A stretch of 64,000 bases of DNA from Bradyrhizobium sp. MOS002. Its GTDB lineage: Bacteria > Pseudomonadota > Alphaproteobacteria > Rhizobiales > Xanthobacteraceae. Of the stretch, positions 53,529-64,000 are shown in pieces. Position 1 is the stretch's first letter. Every line of letters begins with the position of its first letter. Under the pieces are notes generated by a model. That model saw only the letters and a program-made list of their open reading frames with translations, had not been told where the DNA came from and ran no database searches. The stretch covers positions 1 to 64,000 of the forward strand of contig NZ_PYFX01000001.1 in NCBI RefSeq assembly GCF_003020115.1, written 5' to 3'. The translations under genes were made by a program, and so were the position numbers.

Positions 53529-53699
53529 TCAGGCAGCCCAGTCCACAATTGCGTCAATGAACGTCCGAGCCTGGCGGATCGCATCCAGCCTGGTCGCACA
53601 GACACCGACCGACACCGTCCGGCCCTTGCCCACGGTCCACTGCCAACCGGACAAATAGCGCATCTCAACGATCGAGAAGCTGACGCCGCGATGTTTCAC
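53529..53699 (-). CDS. 56-residue small soluble protein, GTG start
   Basis: MKHRGVSFSIVEMRYLSGWQ, then WTVGKGRTVSVGVCATRLDA and IRQARTFIDAIVDWAA. The antiparallel-strand-then-helix pattern is protein-like. GTG at 53699 is preceded by GGAGG at 6 nt. The ribosome site is part of GGAGG-T-CCTCC, which could limit its access. Function unknown. Confidence 0.6.
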   Translation of the reverse strand: MKHRGVSFSIVEMRYLSGWQWTVGKGRTVSVGVCATRLDAIRQARTFIDAIVDWAA

Positions 53700-53835
53700 G
53701 GAGGACCTCCGCTGACATGTTGCTGTGCGAGAAGACTACGCGAAATGATGAATGTGGTCTAGCGGGGACGGCCGACAGACGTGGTTTCGGCTAAGCCGCA
53801 GGAATCGTAACGGAAGCTCGGCGCTATTGAACCGG

Positions 53836-54498
53836 CTAGCCCGCGCGCCAGGCCATCTGCCAGAAGTCTGCCTCGAGTCGGGTGGCTTCCTTGAAGATCG
53901 CAATCAGCTCTGCCTCGCGGGCCGGCGTGGCGTAGAGATCGGCGAGATGCTCCATATGCGCCCGCGCTCTGGCAGCGACCTCCTGGTACGGCGCACCGGC
54001 GTACTCGGCGATCCAAACGCGATAGGCGTTCGTCGCAGCGTCCGCGAGGGGGAACGAGGCGAGCCGCGTTGCGATCTCCGCGTACCCGATCACGCAGGGG
54101 GCAAGCGCCACCTTGAGAGCCAGCAGGTCGCCGCGCATTCCCGCGTCGAGCACGTAGCGTGTATAGGCCAGCATCTCGGCCGCCGGAGGGGCCTGTTCAA
54201 GATCGGTCGGGGACAGACCCCAATCGGCGCAGAGCTTCACATGCAGGTTCATCTCGACATCAATGATGGCCGAAAGGCCGGCCGCGGCTTCACGCATGTC
54301 GGCAAGCCGGGGCGACTTGTAGACCGCGAGCGCGTAGGCGCGAGCAAACTCGATGAGGAACAAATAGTCCTGAACGAGGTAGTGACGAAACGCCGCTTCA
54401 GGGAGCGAGCCGTCCGCCAATCCGTTCGTGAAGGGATGCTCGGTGTAGGCCCGCCACTCAACGGATGCTTCTGTCTTGAGACGCTCGAAGAAACTCAC
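53836..54498 (-). CDS. tenA: TenA/thiaminase II family aminopyrimidine hydrolase
   Basis: A 220-residue helical protein with family active-site residues: Asp44 (LVQDYLFLIEFA), Cys135 (LAPCVIGYAEI) and Glu209 (RLEADFW). It salvages thiamine breakdown products by hydrolysing aminopyrimidines. No other thiamine gene is adjacent. Confidence 0.93.
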   Translation of the reverse strand: MSFFERLKTEASVEWRAYTEHPFTNGLADGSLPEAAFRHYLVQDYLFLIEFARAYALAVYKSPRLADMREAAAGLSAIIDVEMNLHVKLCADWGLSPTDLEQAPPAAEMLAYTRYVLDAGMRGDLLALKVALAPCVIGYAEIATRLASFPLADAATNAYRVWIAEYAGAPYQEVAARARAHMEHLADLYATPAREAELIAIFKEATRLEADFWQMAWRAG

Positions 54499-54695
54499 GA
54501 TCTTGTCTGCCCGGCCTGCTTGTCCATGAACGTCTTTGGCAAGCTACCGATAGCGCATTGCGGACCGAGTGGCTACGGTGACCGCGGACAACACTGGGCT
54601 CGAGCAGCGTTGCGGACACTCCCCGCGTCGAGGGCTTTGTGCACTGTCACCGTAATTCCAATCGATGTCGTCGAAGCAGCCCCGTTTGGCCGTCC

Positions 54696-56249
54696 TTAGT
54701 TCTTGACGCCAGTATTGCAGAAGGGATGGACCAAATCGCCGTTCGCGGGGTTTCCTAGTCCTCCTTCTCTCACGCGCTTTATATGATCGTAGGAAACCGA
54801 CTTGTGCGGATCGAGCTTCCCCCCGCAAACGTTACATGTGATGGCGTTGATGAGTGCCTTTGAGATGAATATCTGCGACTTGTCCTCGTCGGAAAAACGC
54901 GTGGGGCCAAGTTGCGCAGTATTCACGTCGATTATGCGCCCACGAAGTCCCAAATGAGCAATCGCTTCCTCAGGAGTGACTAGTCGATCTGCAGAGTCGC
55001 TGATTAAGAACGCAAACAAGTCCCGCATCTTTGAGACGCGATTGCCTTTCCCCATATTCTGCAACAGGATTCCAATGAGCGATTTGTTGTCAATCAGGAA
55101 CCTCTCTAAATTCTTCCGAGCGTAGGTGAATTTTTTGAAGTAACCATCGTCGTTGTTTCGCAGTTTCTCCGCTATCAGACTGGCCATGCCAAGAAATAGG
55201 AATCGACTGTACTTTCCTTTTTCGTTGTAGAAGTAGACTGCGGGGTGGAGACCAAGGCTGCCGTGCGAATTGCCTGTCATTTTCTCGATTATCGAAAGGG
55301 CGACTCTTAGAACGCGGCGTGTCTCCTCACCATCGGAGTCATTTTCGTACTTGTCGATCGGTCGCGCACCGTTGACGTGTGTTGTTCCAGATATCGTCAG
55401 GTACTCAATTAAGAGGCTTAAAGCATCAACAGGGGAAACTGATCCCCCGAGGGGGACATCTAACGTCTTCAAAGGCATATCAACTTCAGGTTCAAAGAAA
55501 GACGTGTACAGTTTTTTGGCTAGTTCCTCGACCGCCGCTTTCTTTGTTTCTTCAAACGCCGACCAGTAAGCGTTACCGGTGCCTGAACGCAGGATTGCTC
55601 GTGCTCCGATAGCGATTGGCTTCCGCCTATTGCGGATCAGCATAGTCTCTACGTCATCAAGCGGAGTTCCCTGCGAATTGATCTTGAAGAATGACGTCTC
55701 CGCGACATCAGCGCTGCCTTGAACCCACTGTAGCGTAAGCGATCGGGTAAAAAGAGTGTTCGCACGCTTCGTTTCAATTCCTTGTTTCTTGCTACCAAGC
55801 AACCCTTTCAATGTCGTGTAGCGGCCGACTCTCTCTTCAATCAGCTTTCGAGTACGTGCAGCGATCTGTTTTTGATCCTTTGAAATCTCGTTCCCGTAAA
55901 AGTCGAGAGAAATGCTGCGGTCGCCATAGTCATCCGTGATCCATGCTCGTAGTGCGCTCAGTCGATGGCCTCCGTCGAGGACAAAAATGAAACCAGGTGA
56001 CTTCCAGAGTATGAGCGACGGAATAACTTCGTTGTCGAGAAAACTTGCGATGAACGTCGCGACTTGATCGGGACTCCAATGGTTCGTTTCACGTTGAAAG
56101 TCTGGTTTTCGAAGCAACTTTAGATACGGCGACTCTGGCGCTAGATGAGTGATTGGGAAATCTTTGAAGAGATCGATGGCAGTCTCTTCCTCCTTAATCT
56201 CAAAATCTTCTCGCGGGATCATCGCATCGAGGTTTACGCGTCGAGCCAT
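54696..56249 (-). CDS. DUF262-like protein with C-terminal HNH nuclease domain
   Basis: A 517-residue protein. The N-terminal DUF262/ParB-like region has DFQRETNHWSPDQVATFIAS and VLDGGHRLSALRAW (the DGxxR-type motif). The C-terminal HNH domain has CNVCGGK, SYDHIKRVREGGLGNP and HPFCNTG, with Cys pairs for zinc. DUF262-HNH proteins include type IV-like restriction and anti-phage nucleases. G+C is about 50% in 55021-55080 against about 68% in 54061-54120, suggesting transfer. It lies just 3' of tRNA-His. The start at 56249 follows GGGGAG. Confidence 0.85.
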   Translation of the reverse strand: MARRVNLDAMIPREDFEIKEEETAIDLFKDFPITHLAPESPYLKLLRKPDFQRETNHWSPDQVATFIASFLDNEVIPSLILWKSPGFIFVLDGGHRLSALRAWITDDYGDRSISLDFYGNEISKDQKQIAARTRKLIEERVGRYTTLKGLLGSKKQGIETKRANTLFTRSLTLQWVQGSADVAETSFFKINSQGTPLDDVETMLIRNRRKPIAIGARAILRSGTGNAYWSAFEETKKAAVEELAKKLYTSFFEPEVDMPLKTLDVPLGGSVSPVDALSLLIEYLTISGTTHVNGARPIDKYENDSDGEETRRVLRVALSIIEKMTGNSHGSLGLHPAVYFYNEKGKYSRFLFLGMASLIAEKLRNNDDGYFKKFTYARKNLERFLIDNKSLIGILLQNMGKGNRVSKMRDLFAFLISDSADRLVTPEEAIAHLGLRGRIIDVNTAQLGPTRFSDEDKSQIFISKALINAITCNVCGGKLDPHKSVSYDHIKRVREGGLGNPANGDLVHPFCNTGVKN

Positions 56250-56471
56250 TTCAACTCCCCAAAGTCGAACCAAATCCCAGAACTATCTCATGAATCGCTA
56301 GCTCAACTAGGGGCTGTTTTCGACTGTCCCCGCGAACCTTTGGGTTGCAACGCCAGCTAGCCGGATCGCGAGCCGTCGCGAAATGGGCGGCGGCGCAATG
56401 CCACGAAAACCCAGATTCGCTGCCCAATCGTTGCGAACGGATCAGGCACACAGGCAAATGATTGAAATCGC

Positions 56472-56548
56472 TGGTACAGTTGGGTGGGCTCGAACCACCG
56501 ACCTCCTGTTCCACAGACAGGCGCTCTAACCAACTGAGCTACAACTGC
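56472..56548 (-). tRNA. tRNA-His (GTG anticodon)
   Basis: A 77-nt cloverleaf on the minus strand: acceptor GCAGTTG/CAACTGT, anticodon loop CTGTGGA (GTG), T-loop TTCGAGC, discriminator A and encoded CCA. The base before G1 is T, not the usual G-1, in keeping with the alphaproteobacterial tRNA-His exception (A73 without G-1). Confidence 0.96.
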
Positions 56549-56691
56549 ATCCTTGCGAGCCGCCCGAGGGGCGCCCTTGATAGGGCCGGTCACCGAGGGG
56601 GGCTGGACGGGGCGGAAACTAGGTGCAACGGGCGTTTTTGGCAAGGCCGCAAAACCCGATAATCGCGCCTCAACAACGTTATTTCCAAAGC

Positions 56692-56717
56692 AAAACCCGG
56701 GCTCTAGGCCCGGGTTT
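56692..56717 (-). terminator. Phasin terminator
   Basis: AAACCCGGGC, loop of 5, GCCCGGGTTT, then TTTT on the minus strand. Confidence 0.88.
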
Positions 56718-56741
56718 CTTAATTCAGACGTCCCAGCCAGA

Positions 56742-57179
56742 TCAGGCGGCGGGGGGCGTGTAGAGCTTGGCGGCAGAGGCCTTGATCGGCTCGGCGGCGG
56801 CACTGGCAGCGCGCTGGGCGATCTCGGCGAGCTCCTTGGCCTGGGCCTGGAAGGTCTCGAGCTGCGTCTTGGAATGGCCGGTCCACAGCGCGAACGCATC
56901 CTGCGGCGCCTTCACGCTGAACAGCTCCTGGGTGAAGTCGAGATGGGCCTTGGTGTTGGCCTTCGCGAACTCCATCAGCTTGGCGGTGTATTCGCTGACG
57001 CCCTTGTGGGCGGACGCGAACACGGCCTCGACGGTGCCGTTGTGGCTTTCGGCGGCGTCCTTGAACTTGGCGTAGTTCTCGCGGGCCTGCGACACGCCCT
57101 TTTCGGCGAACGCACGCATCTGCTCCGGAACCTCGAACGGAATGACGGAGGCGGAGAATGGATCAGTCGTACCTGTCAT
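56742..57179 (-). CDS. Phasin (PHB-granule protein)
   Basis: A 145-residue helical protein: FEVPEQMRAFAEKGVSQARE, AKFKDAAESHNGTVEAVFAS and FDFTQEL-like HLDFTQELFSVKAP, with an Ala-rich tail. It matches the phasin_2 family that coats polyhydroxybutyrate granules. TGC/GCA-rich sites upstream (57323-57338, 57351-57360) could be targets of a PhaR-type repressor. Confidence 0.92.
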   Translation of the reverse strand: MTGTTDPFSASVIPFEVPEQMRAFAEKGVSQARENYAKFKDAAESHNGTVEAVFASAHKGVSEYTAKLMEFAKANTKAHLDFTQELFSVKAPQDAFALWTGHSKTQLETFQAQAKELAEIAQRAASAAAEPIKASAAKLYTPPAA

Positions 57180-57830
57180 GGTTTGTCCCTCACACGAATG
57201 AAAAAACGGAGTGAGCCTTCAGGCGCGCCCACCGGCCAACCGGGTGACGGGAGCGAAGACTGGAAACACAAAACGGATGATGGCTCGCCCAGCGCGAGGA
57301 CCATGCCTGCCTAAAATGTCAACATTGTGCAGCGCAACGGGTTTGGAGGGTGCATTGCAAAATTTAATCTCGGAGAGGATGAGGTTCCCGGGCGGGGGAA
57401 CCGGTGGTTGAGGTTGTTTTGGGGCGGCGGCAGCGCTGTCTCCGTTCCCTCCCCCCTTGTGGGGGAGGGTCAGGGAGGGGGGTGCCACACGGGGATTCTC
57501 TCTGTCGCGCTTCGCCTCGGGGCAACGGCTGACACTATTTGCTGGGCTTACCCCTCTCCCTAGCCCTCCCCCACAAGGGGGGAGGGAACGCAGCTTGGGT
57601 GGGGCACGAGTTCGGCTTGGTGCGACTGACGATCCCCGCCACGCGAATCCTGCGGATGCAGCGCCGTCGCGCCTTGCGGGGTCGGGGACATTAAGGTTAT
57701 CGCGGCTTTAGGCCTTGCCGCCTAGGCTTGGGACGTGGACCTGCCCGCGGCTGCGGGCGATACTAACCCTTTCTTAAGGCTGCCATTCCCGGCAGCCTTA
57801 TGCGCACAAGCGGGACGCGAAGCCGGTTGG
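57180..57830. other. Long intergenic region with an inverted repeat pair
   Basis: 650 bp without a convincing gene. It holds possible PhaR-like sites near 57323-57360 and the inverted pair at 57441-57590. Confidence 0.5.
57441..57590. repeat. Inverted repeat pair of the CCCTCCCCC type
   Basis: CGTTCCCTCCCCCCTTGTGG (57443 on) is mirrored by CCACAAGGGGGGAGGGAACG (57571-57590). Confidence 0.9.
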
Positions 57831-61346
<3,516 letters not shown>

Positions 61347-61568
61347 TCGCGGCGCCTCGATTTCCCGCCGATGCTGCACGCCGCGGCCGCGCGGCGGCCG
61401 GCCTCGTGCCGGGCGGCTTCGGCCGCGCCGCGTCCGACGAAGGGCGCCACCTCATTGCAACGTATTCCCGAACGGAACCGAAGCCCCTTGTTGCGGCTTG
61501 AGGCATTGACAAACTTTTCTCCTGCCGACCGGTTCGACATTGCAGCGCCCGCACCCCAGTGATTTCAG

Positions 61569-62735
61569 ATGACCGGCCGAGCGAAATCCGTGGCATCGAA
61601 GCAGCGTTCGCTCAAGCGGAGCGACGCGGTGCGGAGCGAGGGAGGCTCGACCACCCCTGAGCGAAAGCCGCTGCCCACCGGCGCGGGCGCGCGCATGAAC
61701 GCCCGGGTCGTGCTTGCCCTTGGGCTGGTCGCACTCGCGTTGTGGACGGCGGCGGGATTTCTTCCCGCTTTGATCTGGGCCGCGATTCTCGCAACCAGCC
61801 TGTGGCCGCTCTACACCAAATTTGCAGCACGCGTGAGCTCCGGCCGGTCCAGCCTGGCTCCGCTGGTCTTTACGCTCGTCGTCGCCCTCATCCTGTTTAC
61901 GCCGATGTCACTCGCCGTCTATCAGATCGCGCAGCAAGGCGACCTGCTCGTGGGCTGGATGAAGCAGGCCGGAGAGAGCGGAATCGAAGTGCCTGATTGG
62001 CTCGCCCGCCTTCCGATCGCCGCGGAGAGCATGGAGCAGTGGTGGCGCACCAATCTTTCCGATCCCAAGGCCGCGACCGCGTGGCTGAAAAGCGTCAACG
62101 CAGACAACGCATCGGAACTGTTTCGAACGTTCGGCGGACAGCTGCTTCACCGCATGTTTCTTCTGTTCTTTTCGCTGGTGGCCTTGTTCGTCTTGCTGCG
62201 CAACGGCCGGTCGATCTCGGACCGCGTGCTGGAAACCTGCGATCGACTTTTCGGTGAGGCGGGAGAGGGTCTCGCCGAGCAAATGGTCGATGCGATCCGC
62301 GGCACCGTCAACGGTACGGTGCTGGTCGCCGCGGGCGAGGGATTATTGATCGGCGTCGCCTATTTCGTCGCCGGCGTGCCGCATGCCATCGTATTCACGA
62401 TATTGACGACGGCCTTCGCCATGCTTCCCTTCGGCGCCTGGCTGGCTTTCACCGCTGCGGCGCTGGTCCTGATCTCCGGCGGCGGCAGCGGCTTCGCAGC
62501 CGCGGGCGTCTTCTTCTGGGGCGCGATCGTCATGTTGGCCGGCGATCATTTCGTATGGCCGACCCTGGTCGGCGACTCCGCGCGGCTGCCGTTTCTGTTC
62601 GCGTTCGTCGGAATCTTCGGAGGCTTGGCTGCCTTCGGCCTCCTGGGCTTGTTTTTAGGCCCGGTGATCATGTCAGCCTTGCTGGTGGTCTGGCGCGAGT
62701 GGGTGTTCCGACCTGTCGCGCATAAGAACGGTTGA
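61569..62735 (+). CDS. AI-2E/PerM-family membrane transporter
   Basis: A 388-residue protein with about seven membrane helices and the family tail (VAAGEGLLIGVAYFVAGVPH, AMLPFGAWLAFTAAALVLIS, GDHFVWPTLVGDSARLPFLF, GLLGLFLGPVIMSALLVVWR). Family members have been linked to autoinducer-2 or ion export; the substrate is unknown. A basic 40-residue N-terminal extension may be non-native if translation starts at 61695. Confidence 0.9.
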   Translation: MTGRAKSVASKQRSLKRSDAVRSEGGSTTPERKPLPTGAGARMNARVVLALGLVALALWTAAGFLPALIWAAILATSLWPLYTKFAARVSSGRSSLAPLVFTLVVALILFTPMSLAVYQIAQQGDLLVGWMKQAGESGIEVPDWLARLPIAAESMEQWWRTNLSDPKAATAWLKSVNADNASELFRTFGGQLLHRMFLLFFSLVALFVLLRNGRSISDRVLETCDRLFGEAGEGLAEQMVDAIRGTVNGTVLVAAGEGLLIGVAYFVAGVPHAIVFTILTTAFAMLPFGAWLAFTAAALVLISGGGSGFAAAGVFFWGAIVMLAGDHFVWPTLVGDSARLPFLFAFVGIFGGLAAFGLLGLFLGPVIMSALLVVWREWVFRPVAHKNG

Positions 62736-62741
62736 GAAAGC

Positions 62742-62772
62742 AAAAGGCACGGCGCTTGCGACGCCGTGCCTT
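62742..62772 (-). terminator. Thiolase terminator (convergent)
   Basis: AAGGCACGGCG, 7-nt loop, CGCCGTGCCTT, with TTTT on the minus strand. Confidence 0.85.
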
Positions 62773-62793
62773 CCGCATTGATGAAGCTCGATC

Positions 62794-63966
62794 TCAGCTG
62801 TAGATTTCGAACAGGCCCGCGCCGCCCTGGCCGCCGCCGATGCACATCGTCACCACGCCCCATTTGGCCTTGCGGCGCTTGCCTTCCTGGAGGATGTGGC
62901 CGGTGAGACGTGCGCCGGTCATGCCGAAGGGATGGCCGATCGCGATCGAGCCGCCGTTGACATTGTACTTGGCGGGATCGATGCCGAGCTTGTCGCGCGA
63001 ATAGAGGCACTGGCTGGCGAAGGCTTCGTTGAGCTCCCAGAGATCGATGTCGTCGATCTTCAGGCCATGACGCTTCAACAGCTTCGGCACGGCAAAGATC
63101 GGACCGATGCCCATCTCGTCCGGCTCGCAACCGGCCGCCGCCCAGGCGACGAAGCGGCCCATGGGATTGAGGCCGCGCTTCTCCGCGTCTTTGGCTTCCA
63201 TCAGCACCACGGCCGCGGCGCCGTCGGAGAGCTGGCTGGCGTTGCCCGCCGTGACGAACTTGCCGGGGCCCCTGACGGGCTCGAGCTTGGCGAGACCTTC
63301 CAGCGTGGTCTCGGGCCGGTTGCACTCGTCGCGGTCGACGACGTAATCGACGATCGACTCGGCCTTGGTCGCCTTGTCGACCACTTTCATCTTGGTCTTC
63401 ATCGGGACGATCTCGTCCTTGAACTTGCCCGCCTGCTGCGCGGCGGCCATGCGGCGCTGCGACTCCAGCGAATACTCGTCCTGATATTCGCGGCTGAGCT
63501 TGTAGCGCTCGGCGACGATATCGGCGGTGTCGATCATCGCCATGAAGATCGCCGGCGCCGTCTTGAGCAGCTCGGGATCGATCGATTCCTTCGGCGTGCC
63601 GCCGCCCGGCATCGAGATGCTCTCGACGCCGCCTGCGACGATGCAATCGGAACCGTCCGAGCGGATCGAGTTGGCGGCCATCGCGATGGTCTGGAGACCG
63701 GACGAGCAGAACCGGTTCACCGAGACGCCCCCGGTCGATTTCGGCATTCCTGCCAGCAGCGCGGCCTGGCGGCCGATGTTCGGCGCGCCATGGGCGCAAT
63801 TGCCGAGATAGCAATCCTCGACATAGTCCTTCTCGACGCCGGCACGGTCGACCGCGTGGTGAATGGCGTGGGCCGCGAGCGACATCGGCGGGGTGATGTT
63901 GAACCCGCCGCGGCCGGATTTCGCGAGGCCCGTGCGTGCATAGGAAACGATGACGGCTTCACGCAT
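62794..63966 (-). CDS. Thiolase (acetyl-CoA acetyltransferase family)
   Basis: A 390-residue thiolase: nucleophile Cys87 (VNRFCSSGLQTIAMAANSIR), NEAFASQ, His in GGSIAIGHPFGMTGARL and second Cys in VTMCIGGGQGGAGLF. It condenses or cleaves acyl-CoA with acetyl-CoA, in PHB synthesis or beta-oxidation. NCAHGAPNIGRQAALLAGMP near residue 56 is common to FadA-like alphaproteobacterial enzymes. The upstream end is at the window edge. Confidence 0.95.
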   Translation of the reverse strand: MREAVIVSYARTGLAKSGRGGFNITPPMSLAAHAIHHAVDRAGVEKDYVEDCYLGNCAHGAPNIGRQAALLAGMPKSTGGVSVNRFCSSGLQTIAMAANSIRSDGSDCIVAGGVESISMPGGGTPKESIDPELLKTAPAIFMAMIDTADIVAERYKLSREYQDEYSLESQRRMAAAQQAGKFKDEIVPMKTKMKVVDKATKAESIVDYVVDRDECNRPETTLEGLAKLEPVRGPGKFVTAGNASQLSDGAAAVVLMEAKDAEKRGLNPMGRFVAWAAAGCEPDEMGIGPIFAVPKLLKRHGLKIDDIDLWELNEAFASQCLYSRDKLGIDPAKYNVNGGSIAIGHPFGMTGARLTGHILQEGKRRKAKWGVVTMCIGGGQGGAGLFEIYS

Positions 63967-64000
63967 TGTTTTCTCCCTTTTCGAACGATTTGAACGGAGC

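Noticed and set aside
54570..54700. Possible attachment-site repeat of the tRNA-His 3' end
   Set aside because: Only the 8-mer GGGCTCGA is shared, not more than chance.

Overview
The window looks like a chromosomal segment of a Bradyrhizobium-type alphaproteobacterium (Nitrobacteraceae). The reasons are the high G+C of most genes, the dnaG then rpoD order, the carA / carB / greA / Lrp / trxB / LysR gene run, several kinds of intergenic palindromic repeats typical of that group, a phasin, and a PdhS/PleC-like PAS histidine kinase. This assignment is inference from recognised families; no search was run.

Layout. 1-2000: end of a FixJ/LuxR-type regulator, a lone receiver protein and small secreted proteins. 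2400-6240: a decayed mobile element. It holds a frameshifted tyrosine-integrase tail (minus strand), two small phage-type genes, and a minus-strand operon of tiny genes (about 5177 down to 3084) that ends in a GIY-YIG-like nuclease. Three junctions in this operon carry nearly the same 57-60 bp DNA module. A truncated small gene and a protein with a HEPN-like motif follow. 6245-13315: secreted YD-repeat protein, cell-wall amidase, diguanylate cyclase, a 23-residue lysine-rich protein, LysE exporter, receiver, SDR oxidoreductase, lytic transglycosylase, OmpA-family protein. 13316-18855: a candidate small RNA, a small conserved protein, rpoD and dnaG (the primase lacks its zinc ligands). 19047-32434: metabolic and stress genes (chlorite-dismutase-like, gamma-glutamylcyclotransferase, two transglutaminase-like proteins, N-formylglutamate amidohydrolase, LysE, ArsR plus two SRPBCC proteins, hybrid kinase, acyl-CoA synthetase, epoxide hydrolase, YqeY). 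32468-33195: an alpha/beta hydrolase broken by a frameshift. 33342-45798: carA, cupin, Dps, methyltransferase, an aberrant tRNA-like gene, ArsR/MFS pair, carB, greA, Lrp, trxB, LysR. 46060-53700: candidate sRNA, DapA-family aldolase, tiny membrane proteins, orphan ParA, a CoA-transferase / CoA-lyase / AEC-permease operon and several very short genes. 53836-63966: tenA, a lower-G+C DUF262-HNH protein beside tRNA-His, phasin, a 1171-residue PAS histidine kinase, an AI-2E-type permease and a thiolase.

How parts work together. carA and carB encode the two subunits of carbamoyl-phosphate synthase but lie about 4.3 kb apart with unrelated genes between. dnaG and rpoD form the replication/transcription macrodomain remnant. 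The ArsR-SRPBCC cluster and the ArsR/MFS pair are self-contained regulatory units with visible operators. The CoA-transferase, lyase and permease genes overlap or nearly touch, which suggests uptake, activation and cleavage of one organic acid. At least three promoters place the start codon about 7-8 nt after the -10 box, which suggests leaderless mRNAs.

The least explained parts are the repeated junction module in the decayed element, the aberrant tRNA-like gene at 36838-36913, the HEPN-motif protein, and the DUF262-HNH gene at tRNA-His.
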